From NCBI GenBank assembly GCA_019633425.1, contig WSUB01000003.1, positions 127,480 through 191,479 on the forward strand: DNA of 64,000 bases, written 5' to 3'. The DNA comes from Tulasnella sp. 424 (taxonomy: Eukaryota > Basidiomycota > Agaricomycetes > Cantharellales > Tulasnellaceae). Both the position numbers and the translations under genes were made by a program. Numbering within the stretch: position 1 is the stretch's first letter; the number at the start of each line of letters is the position of its first letter. The notes beneath the pieces are model-generated. The model saw only the letters and a program-made list of their open reading frames with translations, had not been told where the DNA came from and did no database searches. Positions 46,423 through 58,611 of the stretch are shown here, piece after piece.

Positions 46423-46796
46423 ATGGCTAGTATTCTGTCTTCCTCACTCTCGTCATTCCGTCAATGGACCACAAGCGGATCTAGCCTGGCGTCTTCAGCG
46501 CGCACATTCTCCGCTTCGGCGTCGTGCTCAAAATACAAGCTCAAGACCCACAGTGGCACGAAGAAACGCTGGAAATCTTTGCCGAATGGCACTTTCAAAC
46601 GCGTAAGCCGAGATCCCCTCCCAAGACCAAAACATAAATCCTAACTTGTCATTCTCTACGCCGATATTAGGGCAAGGAGGGCAAGGTGCATTTGAATACC
46701 GGCAAAGGCAGGAGTCGCGTGAACAGTTTGGCACAGACAGCGTATAGCACCCCAACCCAAACCGCCACACTGAAAAGGCTTATGCCCTATGCGTGA
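46423..46796 (+). CDS. MRPL35: Mitochondrial large ribosomal subunit protein bL35m
   Basis: join(46423-46602, 46671-46796); 101 residues, both exons multiples of three. The L35 core reads YKLKTHSGTKKRWKSLPNGT, FKRGKEGKVHLNTGKGRSR, matching bacterial L35 (mK.KT...a.KRFk.tg.Gk.kr..a...H.l..k...r...L). The preceding Ser/Ala/Arg-rich segment (SSFRQWTTSGSSLASSARTF) looks like a presequence. A second mitochondrial ribosomal gene within 1.2 kb. The intron has CTAAC as branch site. Confidence 0.88.
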
Positions 46797-47126
46797 CGAT
46801 CTAGCGGGCTCGGTGTAGGGTGGTTAGAACGGTAAACGACTTGGAAGTTTTCAGGATTTCCGCCCTTGCTCATCCTAAATTTATCCGCTGTAGGGTGTGG
46901 CCGCGTCTGGATCATATCAATTCTGAGGTTGCATTCTCCTCGTCCTAGTACCCTGGTCCTCGGCGTCACGAATGTAGCAGCTGCAACGTTATTAAATCAT
47001 AGACATGGGTCTGGTTCCAGCGCAGCCCAAGTTACATACAACAGCGTTATACTAAGACATAGATACAATGGCTAGGGTTCCCGCATATCCCCTCTGCACC
47101 ACATTGAGAGAGATACATTCTAGATT
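46797..47126. other. Intergenic between convergent genes
   Basis: 330 bases between the stops of bL35m and the kinase-TPR gene. No feature recognised. Confidence 0.4.
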
Positions 47127-49493
47127 TCAGGATGTGCTAGATTGCCGCATGGAAGCGGCTGGTCGTGAGCGTAGTGGATGGCCCCATTCCTCGGAGAACA
47201 GCCGCCTTTCTTCGCCTCCAAACACATCGACTCCGGCCTCTCCCGATTCACCTCCCTTAACGCCGGTACGGAACTCGATCCATTTTAGCTCTTCCATACA
47301 CCTGTCCGTTCCAACTCTGTTCCCTATCTCAGCGAAGATCGTCTTCGCCTCGGTTAGGAAACCCTTCGCCTCCTCGAAACGACCCAACCAACGATGGGTA
47401 TCACCCAAGGCCCACAACGCTGTTGAGATCCCTAGCTGGTTATTGATCCTTCGATTGACAGCCAGCGATTGCTCCAGCATTGAAATCGCGTCTTCAAACT
47501 CCCCTCTGACCCTGTGGATATTTCCTATGCACCATAATGCCTTCGCTTCTCCATCCAAATTTGCTATCTTTTTGTAAACCCCCAAAGATTCCTCGAGATA
47601 GGTGATCGCTTCCTCGTATTTGTGTTGAAGGCGTCGAATATCTCCGATACTCCAAAGGCAGCTCCCCGCACCGTCCTGATCACCCGTATCCCGACATATA
47701 ACCAAAGCACGCTGGAGCAGGGAAACCGCTTCCTCCCAGCGCCGCTGCATGCGAACGATGTCCGCTATCAGAGGAAGATGGAACTCGTTGCCATTCTGCT
47801 GGTCGATAGCCCGGTACACCTGCAATGCCTCCTCCAGGTAGTCGGACGACTCGGGCTTGCACTGATGTCTAGACATATCCCCAAGGAAGAAGAGGCAAGA
47901 GGCAATTCGAGGCTGGTTGTCGAGTTTCCGATAGATTGCCAGGGCTTCCTTGTAGATGACGGCGGCCTCGTCGTACCGATCTTCCATACGTGGAATGTCG
48001 GCGATGATGTACAGGCACTCGGCGGTCCCCCACTCGTCCCCGGCCTCGCGGTATAGTGCTAGTGCTTCGTGAAGTGCCGATAGAGCTTTCGAATAACGTG
48101 TTTGCCTGCGATAGGTATCCCCGAGTACCAGTAGCAGGGAAGCAACCCTGCCTTCGCTCCCTGAGCCATTTGGCACGGGCGGACAGCGAGGCTATCGGCA
48201 TTTCGGAGCAGTCAGCATTTCTGTTTCATGGCGAGATCTGCTAGTCTAATCTTACCATCCAACTGACAATGGCCCTGCATTCTGCACTTGTAGCTCTCGT
48301 ACTCGGATCGGTTTCCCAGCATTTGTTCATGAGGTCCCATAATTCGGCGCAGTCCGCTAATTGTACGTTGTTGTCGACTTCCGGTCGTTTCGCTTCGAAG
48401 ATTTTAGCCAGTACGGCGTAATCGGCTTTTGCCTCATGATACGGCAGTCGACCCGTCATAATCTAAAACCTTACTGTCAGTAGCTGGAGTGTGAACGATG
48501 CCGAATTGCATTCACCTCCCAGACAAGCCAGCCCCAGGCCCACATGTCGCTTTGAGGGCTGCGTGGCTTATCATTGAAAAGCTCAGGACTGCACCAGCGT
48601 AAAGACCCCTTGAAAGCTCCCGTACTCTCGAGGCGGGTAAAGTTTTCATCGTGTAGTCGGGCTAACCCCAAGTCGCAGAGTACCGCTCTCCGTTCTGCGT
48701 TTACGAGTATGTTTGCCTAGAGGATAAACTCAGCGCAAGTTGGCAAATACAGCTTGAATATGCGTACCGCTTTGATATCCCCGTGACAGATTCCTTTAGA
48801 GTGAAGATACTCCAGTCCATCAGCGGTATCATAGACCTGAAAAGCAAAATCTCAGTCTTATGACCGGTTTCTCCCTACGATTACAGACTCACCAACGATA
48901 TTCTTTCAGGAATGGCTAGGTCACGACTTGCAACGAAATCACGAACACTCCCGTACGGCGCCCACGGAGATACCAGCCAAGCTTGACCGGTGGTGAAGTC
49001 GGCCCAGAATCCATAGAATTCAGTGACACAGGGGTGCTTGAGTTTTGACCATATCGTCAGCTCACGAGCAAAGGCCTAAGGGGCAGTGGGTCAGCAAAGG
49101 AATGATGAGGGAGGCCGGTGGGAACGCACCGGCTTGAACCTCGTAAAGTCGGCTTTTGTCGACCCCATCTTCAGCATCTTTACCGCTACCATAGTACCTT
49201 CGCGTCGGTTATCCGATTTGAACATCCAAGAGAACCACCCAGCTGGTGGTCGGGGCGGGTAGAGCAAAGCTGCACGAACTTCTCCATATCCTCCCTCCAG
49301 CTTGTCCTCGTTCTCAGGAACAAACTCGATGCGAGAAGGATCAATTCGAGAGCCAGAGAGGCTCTCAAATATCTCATCCTACGATATATAGATTTGTCAA
49401 GGGTCCGTAAGCTCGAATCTGTGAAGGACCTAAACGTACCGCAGCGGCCTGGCGCTTTTTCACTCGCTCTCGGTGTCCATCCTGAGCTGCCAT
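47127..49493 (-). CDS. TKL-type kinase fused to tetratricopeptide repeats
   Basis: Minus-strand exons 49493-49440, 49378-49130, 49075-48893, 48836-48768, 48716-48516, 48462-48256, 48191-47127; 675 residues with all lengths multiples of three. Kinase part, residues about 30-330: GGYGEVRAALL (Gly-loop), MVAVKMLKMG (Lys), ARELTIWSKLKHPCV (helix C), ICHGDIKAANILVN (catalytic loop), LCDLGLAR (DLG instead of DFG), GSLRWCSPEL (P+1). The last exon holds about seven TPR units of 40 residues, each of the form 'g.a.cL..igdi.r....yeeAi..leeaL..yr' (EEAITYLEESLGVYKK, EEAVSLLQRALVICR). TPRs bind partner proteins, so a signalling adaptor-kinase is likely. The start at 49493 is the first ATG joining in frame; an upstream first exon cannot be excluded. 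Confidence 0.87.
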
Positions 49494-50071
49494 TAATATC
49501 AAACCCGACTGATGAAGCAAGAGGTTGTCAATGACCTGCTCTGTGCCTTGATCTTGATATGTCGATTATCCCTAAGACGGCAAAACCTTTCGGAGGTGTT
49601 GTCCAAAAGAATGGGGTTGCCGGGGAACACGTAGAGGATGGTTGAGACAATCGGGAGACAAGGAGGATCGAGTGCTGTATCCACGTGTGCACGGTCTGAT
49701 CCGTTGCGCAGCCCGTCTGCCATCCATATGGTTACGCTGTGAAACGGTGACCTCCTTGGCATTGAGCAAAATCCCTGCAGGCGCCTTCAGTTCCAGTATT
49801 ATAAGGATGACTCCTAGCATTCACAACAGTGAAGCCAAATAATCCCGATGCCACATCGAGTTTACGAAATTACCTCGATGTCTTCCGATTTGTTCCTGTC
49901 GCAATCGAAGTAGCGCCGAAGTGATGCAAGGGGTAATAATAGGGGGAATTCGAAGGGTGTGCTCGCTTCTTGTCCGCGTTTGGTAGGGATCTTCACACGT
50001 AGATCCAGTGTTCAGTTCCGGTTTAGGCTAAGAGCCATCAACCAACAGCCCGCTATCCTTGACCGTTTTCC
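49494..50071. other. Intergenic between divergent kinase-TPR and NSE2 genes
   Basis: Minus-strand frames at 49499-49840 are open but have no motif and no supported splice to the kinase gene. Treated as 5' flank. Confidence 0.4.
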
Positions 50072-51420
50072 ATGCCTCCAAAATCCAAAGCTCGGTCATC
50101 GAAACGCGCCATAGCCGAAGAATCAGATGGAGAGGACGAGCAAATGCAAGTCGCTCAGCCGTCGAGCCACAAAAACCGCTCCGCTGCCGTGAATGGGCGG
50201 AAAAGCGCGCGTCGCGCCCGCGACGAAGAGATGGACGAAGGCGCGGAGCCTAACCGATCTCACGCTCCTGGTAGCCAGGAGGACGAGGATATTATCCTAT
50301 TCGATCCAGCTGCCTTTGGGAATCAACCTTTGGACCCTGCGTATGCTGAAAAGAAAATCCAGTCGTTCACGAACGATTGGTCGACGCTGGAAGTGAAGCT
50401 CAACGACATGATTACAACCTTGGAGGGCGCTGCTGTAGCAGTAGAGGAGTATACGGAACAAGACAACGGTGTAAGGCTTGTCTCGAGTGACTCGGCCTCT
50501 TTGAACGAATTTGTTGACGCGTTTGCATTGAAGACTGTAGGCAAGGTGGACGAATCAATGCGCGATTTGCTGGACCTACGGCAAGAACTCCAGGCCCATC
50601 AATTCGTTCTAGCCAGAGTGAGACGCGAGGCGGCGCAAAACGACGACATTGTAAGTTCTTCCGCGCCCTTCGTAGCTACGCCCACTCATAACGACCTGCT
50701 TTTCCCCAAAGACCGACATCGTGGACCGTTATGAGAAGGGCATGAAGGAAAAGTTGAACGACTACCGTAATCAAACTTCTCGCAAGAAATTCGGCAAAGT
50801 CAAGGAATATGTTCACTTCAAGGAAATGATCTGGGTTGGTTCCGAGATCCACGGCCGTTGCAGGACACAAGCTAAAGCTCTCGTCCGTATTTAGGAAGTC
50901 AATCATGCTAACGAAGCCATGCCTCCCGTTCGTTCACAAATTGAGCGGGGTGAGTACCGGGACCTGCTGCGCCAGCTGGTTTATTGAACATGTCGTTGCT
51001 CTGCTTCCAGAGGAAGGCGATTCAGATTCAGATGGCTCTGATATCGAGGTTGGCGGCGTCACGCAGAACTTTACTTGCTCTCTGTCCTTGAAGCCCTATG
51101 TTGACCCCATGACCTCGTTCGTCCACTTCAACCCGTTCCGTTACGCTTTACCGTTGCTGATTCCCACTTCTTTGACGCACCAAAGGAAAATCTGCGGTCA
51201 CTCCTTCTCTCGAGAACCCTTGGAAGATTACTTCAAACAGCAATCTAGAAGGGGAGGCCAGCTTGCAAAATGCCCCGCCTCTGGGTGTAATAAAAATCTG
51301 TCACTGGCCGACTTCGCCATCAACAAAGATCTCGCTAAACGAACGAACGCTGCGGAACGACGAAGACGGCGTAGAGCTCTGGATGACCAAGAAGACGAGG
51401 ATTCTATGGATGTCATCTAG
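50072..51420 (+). CDS. NSE2: SMC5-SMC6 complex SUMO ligase Nse2 (Mms21)
   Basis: join(50072-50650, 50712-50834, 50895-50949, 51011-51116, 51186-51420); 365 residues, phases consistent. The C-terminal SP-RING of Nse2 reads TQNFTCSLSLKPYVDPMTSK followed by ICGHSFSREPLEDYF, then KCPASGCNKNLSLADF and INKDLAKR. The Cys/His zinc positions (C..C..CGH..C.. C) are in order. Long helices precede it (AYAEKKIQSFTNDWSTLEVK), fitting the coiled-coil that docks on Smc5. The N-terminus is basic with an acidic patch. It sumoylates proteins during DNA repair and segregation in the nucleus. The fourth intron uses donor CTC|GTTCGT, unusual but the only one that restores MTSKICGHSF. Confidence 0.9.
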
Positions 51421-52491
51421 ACCCGCCCCACATTCCGGTAGTAGACTATTGGCGCGAACGTCATAAAATGCGATAGCGTGTATGTATTGGTATTATAAAG
51501 CATTACGATATATAGCATGTATAGCACCTTAGTTACTTCTGCAGCATTACGTGCTTGGACGAGACCAGCCGATGAAAGGGAGACGAGCAGGTAGAGATGT
51601 TGCCATTGCACCCATATTTCGAATCGTATTCGTCAAGGATCTTGCTCCGGGCAGTGGAATAAACGCAGTTAAATCCTACCAGATCAGAGCCCTTCAAGTT
51701 AGTCGTTTCGAACTTCCTCCGGAACATCAAGGACCACGCACGTCAGGTTGAACGAACTCCTCCCAACGTCGAATCCGGTAGAACTGTCGATTTTGCACGG
51801 CAAGGTGCAGGACGATGATGGACCTATTATTCGTGTGTCGTGAGTTAATTCATGGGTTCGGAATAAAGTCCAGCGATGCTTCGGACCTTATTCGGCTGGT
51901 GCTGAGGGGCAGAAGGTGTGGAGACACAGTCCGCGAAACATCACAAAAGAGTCTAACAGGTCAAATTAGCTTGGGGACAATGAAGACAAAAATACCAGCT
52001 AGTACCTATCGTTGGTATCGTCGAACGCTTTCGGGAGGGTAGCGTTGCACGGTCTATTAGCTATGTGCGCGTGGTTCCCTAACGATGTGAAGACTCTCAC
52101 CTACGCTAGATAGTGTGGTGTCTGAAGACTGAAACGAGTCACACCTTGAGCAAAAGATATCACAGACCGCGTTCCTTGAGCTTTCGGTGGCCGTGACTTG
52201 AAAAAGAGGATGTGAAATCGAACAATTCGGGGTGAAGTAGGTCTCTACAGTAAGGCGACACTCTTCTCTCGATCCGCCAAATAACGGTCGTATGACACTG
52301 TTGAATACTTGTCCTGAGGGATCTTCCATGTGGATCGAAGTTGGTGGTTTTCTAGGCTGGAGCACTCGGTGGTGGTTGAAGCGTGGGTGAGGCGCTGGAA
52401 CCGTCTGGCAAGCCCCGGCCGTGACAGAACATGGCGTCATAAGGGTCGAGGACATCATCCCGCAAATAGGCATTCTAAAGTACAGAGCTAG
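51421..52491. other. Region with a decayed NTF2-like gene
   Basis: Between the NSE2 stop and the PH-protein stop. The remnant at 51740-52329 is described separately; 51421-51740 shows nothing clear. Confidence 0.35.
51740..52329 (-). pseudogene. SigF-like NTF2-like domain gene, probably decayed
   Basis: From ATG 52329 the minus strand reads MEDPSGQVFNSVIRPLFGGS, then EECRLTVETYFTPNCSISHP, the N-terminal form of fungal SigF-like NTF2-like proteins (Me.P...i...i..l......e..ieryFtpda.f.HPf). Further on (51800-51870) another frame reads RSIIVLHLAVQNRQFYRIRR followed by WEEFVQPDV, resembling the end of that domain (...l.l....g.fyI.rqeD..qPdd). The pieces between do not connect through sensible splice sites and stops intervene. 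Function of the family is unclear. Confidence 0.35.
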
Positions 52492-55400
52492 CTAGATACC
52501 CTGAGTATCCCTTAACCTCCGCTCTCTTGCAGCCGTAGCTCTTGCTAAGCGTTCAATCTCTGCGTTTAACGCATAACACCACAGGTCACGTTCGAACTTG
52601 CTCCGAGCCTTGCAGATGAGCATCTTGTGCTTCCCACTCAACGGTCGGATTTTAGCACTGTATTCATTCGTCGATCCATCGGATGTCGTGGATTGGGAGA
52701 TTTGCGCGGAGTGAGGTCGGTACCTTTGTGTCTAGACATCAGACAAGGAACGAGAAATGGACCGGGGTGAGAATCTTTACCAAATTATGAACGTGACGTC
52801 CTCGTCAGTATCGTTCGCCTCGAGGCCATCTTGATACCTCCTTGCTGTCGGCTCTGCTGACGTGTCTTCTTTTGGGAGAGTGGCCACTGCTAGCTGTCCG
52901 GAGTAAGTGTACGAGTCGATAAGGTTGATGGAGCGAGACCGATGATGATGAGCCGACTTCGTTTCCTTGAGGTGGAAAAGGATCAGATGCCCATGAGTTA
53001 GGATGACCAACATGTGTCTGAAAATGGACTTATTAGTCTAGATAAGGCGAAAGGACGGTGACCTTGACATACTTGTAGAGCTTATGAAGGCCCTTCTTTT
53101 CGTATAGTCGACCAGCTTTGATAATCGGTCGACATCCCTCGAGGACACACCAGTTCCAGAAGTCTAATCTCGAGTCGTCAGTAAATCTCAGGAAAAGATA
53201 CAACATGGCCATACCTCCAATCCTTGGTGGGTCTGAAATTTCATCCGCGCCGGCGTGCTTATGCTTCGGGGTGACTACACCCCGCACAGTTTCAATGAGC
53301 CTCATTTCTTCCTCCGCGTCAACTAGATGGCGACGACTCCAATAGCCACACAATGCCCTCAGTTTCCCGATCCACTCAAGTGCTACCATCGCCGAGTGTG
53401 CCTATGACATGAGCGTCAGGCATGCAGAAGAGAAACGGAGCAGAAGCCAAGCAAAGTATCCCTACCTCAAATCTAACAGCGTGTCCATTCCTCAAGATCA
53501 GTTCGAAGGACCTCTTCAGTCTCAACTTCGTCTTTTCGGTTGATGTGCTCATCGCAGCTTCCCCGCCGACATCCTCCGCATCACTCGGCGTTTGGTTTTC
53601 ATCATCCATGATTTCAAACTCATCGTGCCGTTTCGAATCGTTGGTACCTGGGATGTTCCCCCCTGCTGAACCAAGTGGAGTCACTGCAACTGGAACTGCA
53701 TCGTGTTTGGCTCGGCGAATTGCTCTGATGCTTCGCATGTCGATGTAGCCTTCACACGTAAGCATTTGATGCGCTCCGCGGCGTAATTCTTGGTCAAGGC
53801 GCGATTCGTCTTCCGTATTTGAGTTCAGCGATACTGGTGGCTCGGGTGGGGAAGGGGGGTAAGAATGAGCTATATGGAACGCGTTAAGTCACAACTAGCC
53901 TGCAGATTCCAAAGACACGATACACACCAGGGGTCATTGTGAAGATATTGCCGTCATGGGTTGAGACATATACCAAAGTTCGAGTCTGGGATTTTGGCTT
54001 TATCCGCCACAGGTACCCTTCCACTGCGGGCGGCTCGCGGAGCTGGGTCCCATCTCTGAGGTGAAGCTCGGTTGGGGAATGTCTTGTTAGGCGTAGCTCC
54101 AGATGGCTGACTTGTTGGGGCTAATCATGCCCATATCAGGTCAACCTTAGGCTTGGTGAAGGACTAGTGGCATTACTTACCTGCCTGAATCCCACATAAT
54201 ACAAGACGTTCCAATCCCTCTTCTGCCCATCGACATCTTCGTCCCTCCAGATCCATTCCACGTTCGGGCCTGCCCTCCAGCATAACTCCAACCTTCTCCC
54301 CTTCCTAATCTCATCTGCGTAAAGGTTGTCCCAGCTTCTCAACCGTTCGAGCGACTCGCGACACGCCTCAACAATCTCCTTTCGATTCATAACCTTGCAA
54401 CCATCGCCATCCTCAGACTCTGGAACGTCAAGCCGGACGCGAGTACCAAGCTCTGGACATTGAACTTCGACAAATGACGGTACCTCTCCTCCAAGGTCTC
54501 GCCTGATTCGTAAATTCCGCACGATCTTGTGAGCCAAGGTCGCATCGAGGCGTGAGGAGATACATACCAGACATGCCACATCCAATCTACAGCCCTCGTT
54601 CGACTCTTCAAGTTGAACACAAAAACGTTAGATCCTCCCTTTGCTCTGTGAAGGAAATTCCGTTTTCCAGAGGATGGGGCGAGATCCGAGCTGTAGCGAT
54701 GGCTCAGGGGAGTCGGTGCACAGGTAATGCAGAATGATGCGTCGGTTGCGGAGTAAAGAGATATGCGGGTATTAGGGTGTCGTAAAGGTATTATGAACGC
54801 CAATCTTCTGCGCCTGGCAAACCAGAGCTGTCCTGGAAGTGACTGATTATCGACGATCAACTCATGCCAGTCGGATGATGCAAGTGACGCAGCCTTACAT
54901 AGTCTTCGTACAACTCGATATGGTGACCTCGATAGCAAACGAGGTATTCTGCCCAATCCTCAAAAATGGGATTTTTCGTCTTCTTAGCGGCAACTTCGTC
55001 GTACGGATGTGGTGTCCCAGCTTCGGCGTAGGAGATCCGAACTAGCATCCTATCTGCGAGCGAGTATAACTGTCAGCGAGCCGCAGACATTTCTCTAAAA
55101 TCTTTAGACGAATTACCGCTCATGAATATGTCTTTCAACTTCAACCCATGAGGGAGGCCCTCATCGTCCTGCTGGCGTGTCTCCTCCTGAGCTTGAACAG
55201 GCGGCTGTCCTCCAGAGGATCCTGCACTTGAGCCTTGCACATTCGGTTCTGTTCGTGCCAACACCTCGGCAGGTGGGACGGGCGTCATATCGTCAAAGTT
55301 GACAGATTTACGTTTCCCCTCTTGCTTAGTCTCCGCTGCTTTCTTCAAAGCAGAACGGAGGCCCGACGTTGGCGCCAATGGGTCGTGACCATCGCTTCCG

Positions 55401-56461
55401 GCTGTGAATGCCCGCCCGGCATCCGCTAATGAAGGCGCCTTTGGGTCATCCACTGGAGAAGTCTGAAGCGCTGGAGTGGCAGAGGCTGCACGGCGGTCGG
55501 AGATGTCCGGTCGGTCTCGGAAGTTTGGCGTGTGAAGGAGGGCAGTGGTCGAGGTGCTTGGGTGAGCAGTGGTGAATTCTTCCGACGTATTGTGAGTGGA
55601 GGAACCGCTCCCGTTGGGAACAGCAAGGTGACCAGAATCAGTGCTTATTCGGGGAGATCTCATCGATGAAGAGGGCCTTGTAGAAGATGCAGCCTCTATT
55701 CGCAAAGACTAGAGCCAGCGAACATTGTTATCAATACGAGCCCAGAGAACGGCAAACAAGACTGAGTATCTTACCGGTCGGCCCGCAGTGGATGCGGCTG
55801 CTGAAGAAGGGGCCATGGACAATCCCGGCGTTGACAAAATCACGTTCTCCCCGACTCCCAAAACGTCTCCTATCACAAAACTTTTTCCAACCCACTTCCG
55901 ATCTGCGTCCGCTCGAAGAGCGTCCTTATCTCCTCTCCAAGCGTTGTACCACCCGCTCTCTCGCCACTTCTTCCTAATTTCCCTCCGCATACTTCTTTCT
56001 AATTTGGGACTCCACGCTTCTTCGTCTCCGCCAGTCCTGATGTAATAGGTGTAGACCCGTTCCGAATCGACTTGTTCGCAATCGGAATCGCTTTCGGATG
56101 AGGTGTCGGTCTCGCTTTCATCTTCGACGGTTGGTTTACGCTCGGGTTGCTTGCCCCTCCTAACTGCAGAGTCGGAGTTGCTCCTCTTCAAAGTATCCAT
56201 CGTTGGTAATCGTCTTGGCAAGCGGTCCTTGGCTTTCTCCATCCAAAGACTCTTCCTCTTTTTCACCTCCGTCTTGACGATCTTTTCTGGCATTGGTCCC
56301 AAGAACCATCGTTTGAAGCCGCGTCGATGGTCATCGAAATCCCTCGTGACGCTTGGAGCGGGTTTGACAGGTGTGATCCGAGTATCAAGGTTGGATGATG
56401 GTGCTAATGAAGCTGTAGCGTATGTTGTTCCAATTGTTTTGATGCTGACGCCTTCTGACAT
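52492..56461 (-). CDS. PH-domain protein of the Spo71/Mug56 type
   Basis: About ten minus-strand exons from ATG 56461 to TAG 52492. N-terminal half: RRGFKRWFLGPMPEKIVK, the block RREIRKKWRESGWYNAWRGD and WVGKSFVIGDVLGVGEN. Then a variable Ser/Thr/Pro region to 55073 with VNFDDMTPVPPAEVLART. First PH-like unit: DRMLVRISYAEA, EDWAEYLVCYRGHHIELYED, RLAFIIPLRHPNTRISLYSA, NVFVFNLKSRTRAVDWMWHV. Second PH unit: EGYLWRIKPKSQTRTLVYVS, then MRSIRAIRRAK, FELILRNGHAVRFE, and at the end CKARSKFERDLWCYALNAEI. Two PH units in this arrangement are typical of Spo71/Mug56-like proteins, needed in yeasts for membrane growth during sporulation. The role in a basidiomycete is not established. The 5' end and promoter are copied at 59325-59640. 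Confidence 0.75.
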
Positions 56462-56930
56462 CACTGGGAGGATGGATCGGATTTGAGGTGTGGGGATGGT
56501 TTTCGGGAAAGGACGTGTTCGGTCTGGACGGCGTCACAGCGCAAAGAAAGTCGCCGCCGTGACGTCGTCGTTCAGTCCAAGCCTGGCGGCGAATGCCGCG
56601 ACCTCCCATATCTATGCCGCTCAAGCAGCAACGTCTATTCTATTAGCACCAATCAGTATAGTAGCTCACCTACCACCCTCGACTACAGCTGCTAGTGAAA
56701 TGACGGTTAAGGACTCGAAGATTTGGTAGCCCACACCGGCGTCGAACTTGCTTATGTAAGCAACCCCACACCCGTCTTTCGGTCAGTCTTCGAAGTTCGA
56801 GCGATAACCTCACCCGATAACGGCGAACATCATGGTGCGGACTAAACGATTATACCTGACGTCCTTTCTGACTATAGCTTTCCTGACAGACGTCAAAAGC
56901 GACGGGGAAACGATGGAGCAGGACTCCACG
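56430..56930. repeat. Divergent-promoter repeat, copy 1
   Basis: Includes the start of the PH-protein gene, the shared upstream region and the first part of a BTB gene. Aligns with 59325-59850, and from about 56690 with 61040-61330. Confidence 0.85.
56827..56930 (+). pseudogene. 5' remnant of a BTB gene
   Basis: Matches exon 1, intron 1 and the start of exon 2 of the two BTB genes (GTGCGGACTAAACGATTATA; CTGACAGACGTC; GCGACGGGGAAAC) but lacks the ATG-containing stretch and ends within exon 2. Confidence 0.75.
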
Positions 56931-58097
56931 TTCAAACTAGAGCAACCTTCTCAAAAGAGCTCTGTAGCCGCGATTACCGACCAAAAAGTGGATATAAAGT
57001 GATATGGTAATAGCTCTGCATACTTGAATCCGTTGTACATGAGATATATAAGGTGTGTGTAACGAGCGCTGTTGCGTTACGGCCTGCCGGATCAAAAGAA
57101 AAACCCCGCGACTAGTCATGACAAGAAATTCCGGAACAGCTGTACGAATTTTCTGTCACTTTAGATTCTGAGGTTAGTCTGTCTGACTGTCGTCCCCCCT
57201 CCTTCCCCTAGGCCTTTTTTCCTCCTCATTTCACAATGGACGCCTTCTCTGGATTTCTACGTCGCTTTTCTGTTTTTTGTAATCAAGGTTTTAACCGTTG
57301 ATTTAAAGCTATTCGGGACTATCCTGCCCCGCGACGTAGGGGCTCATTCTTTGTTTCTAAGCACTAACCTTGTGTGGGAGAGAGGGGAACATTCGAAACG
57401 TGTGCACTGGAGATAACCGGTCGGGGATGCATCTGAGACAACGTGTCATCCCAGACAATGGACTTCAAGGAACTCCCAGATGTTATAGCCATCGATAGTA
57501 GAAATCTACAGAGACGGCTGTCGGCTGGCTTCCGTGTTTCGTCGGCCCACACAGCCTGCGGACAACAAGGCTAGCAGTTACCTCCATATCGACTTTTCTA
57601 CTAGAGGGCGATTCACCTATCCGGACTTCCCAGTAAAGCTAGGGTCCATTTCTTCCCTACTCTTCGGTGTTTCATTTAGAACATCTCGTATGGCGTCACT
57701 TTCGATGGGTTGTTGGTTGGCAATTCTATGCGTCCCCGGCTCCCGCAAGCCTCGTGTTCAGCGCAAGCCGCGGGTCTGATCTATCGAAGATGACTCTTCC
57801 AGTGACTAGATATAGGAGCTCCTTTTGGGCTGTTTAGAGTATCGTGGTTGCTGCTTACCTTTTTGTCGTCGTTTGCTTCAAAAGGGTGGTTAGTCGGGAC
57901 CAGGTCGAAGAGACGCACATATATTCATAGCCTTCCATCCGTAGTGTCTCCACTTCCCCCACCCCCACTAGCTGGTACTACTCATAAGCTGGGCCGCATC
58001 GCTGTCTTTTTTTCTTTTCAATCAGTCCTAGTCACTACCCCTTCTCAACGCCTCACCTAGCCGCAACTCAACCCTTGACATTTGTGTCGAAGCCACG
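56931..58097. other. Intergenic
   Basis: Short frames only. A T-rich stretch lies at 57200-57350. No match to other parts of the window noticed. Confidence 0.4.
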
Positions 58098-58611
58098 ATG
58101 ACGAAAATATTTACCAGAGTATTTCAATTAATTCCACGTACACTCGGCTTTGAAAACCGTTACAAACATCGTTGCCCGCCCAAGGCGCCGTATGAGGATC
58201 CACCGGCCACAGCTAACTCCCTCTGCTACCGCGTTCCGGCGCCCCCGGCCTCACCTTTCATTCCTGAACTTGAGAATATCCCTAAAGAAAAAGGTTTGAA
58301 AGTTTTCTAGTCTACGAAATATATACCCCTTCTAACGAGCTCTTTGTCTCCTAGAGGCGAGGGGTATGGCCCGACCCTCAGCACGGTGCCAGCTTGTTCG
58401 TCCAATCCTGTTAGAGGACTGTCCACCCAAACGTCGTGCCAACAAAAAAGCGAGGGAGGAATCCTTTAGGTTAATGGGACAAATACCTCGGTCGCCTCCA
58501 ATCTCCCTCACCGAGAGCAATAGACAATCTCTCTCAGCTCAAAGCAGCCAAAGCATACGTCCAGAGTTATCAACGAGACATTCAGGGAAGTGGCTTTCCT
58601 GGTTATGGTGA
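58098..58611 (+). CDS. Small hypothetical protein
   Basis: join(58098-58293, 58355-58611); 150 residues. Begins MTKIFTRVFQLIPRTLGFEN. The intron is 61 nt with donor GTTTGA, branch site TTCTAAC and acceptor CTCCTAG, and the phases agree, which is the main support. The C-terminal half is basic then Ser-rich (CPPKRRANKKAREES). No family recognised. A membrane-like frame just downstream (58590-58874, with a hydrophobic NLFIAVDFVILCVAHM) might be a further exon, but I found no good splice join. Confidence 0.35.
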
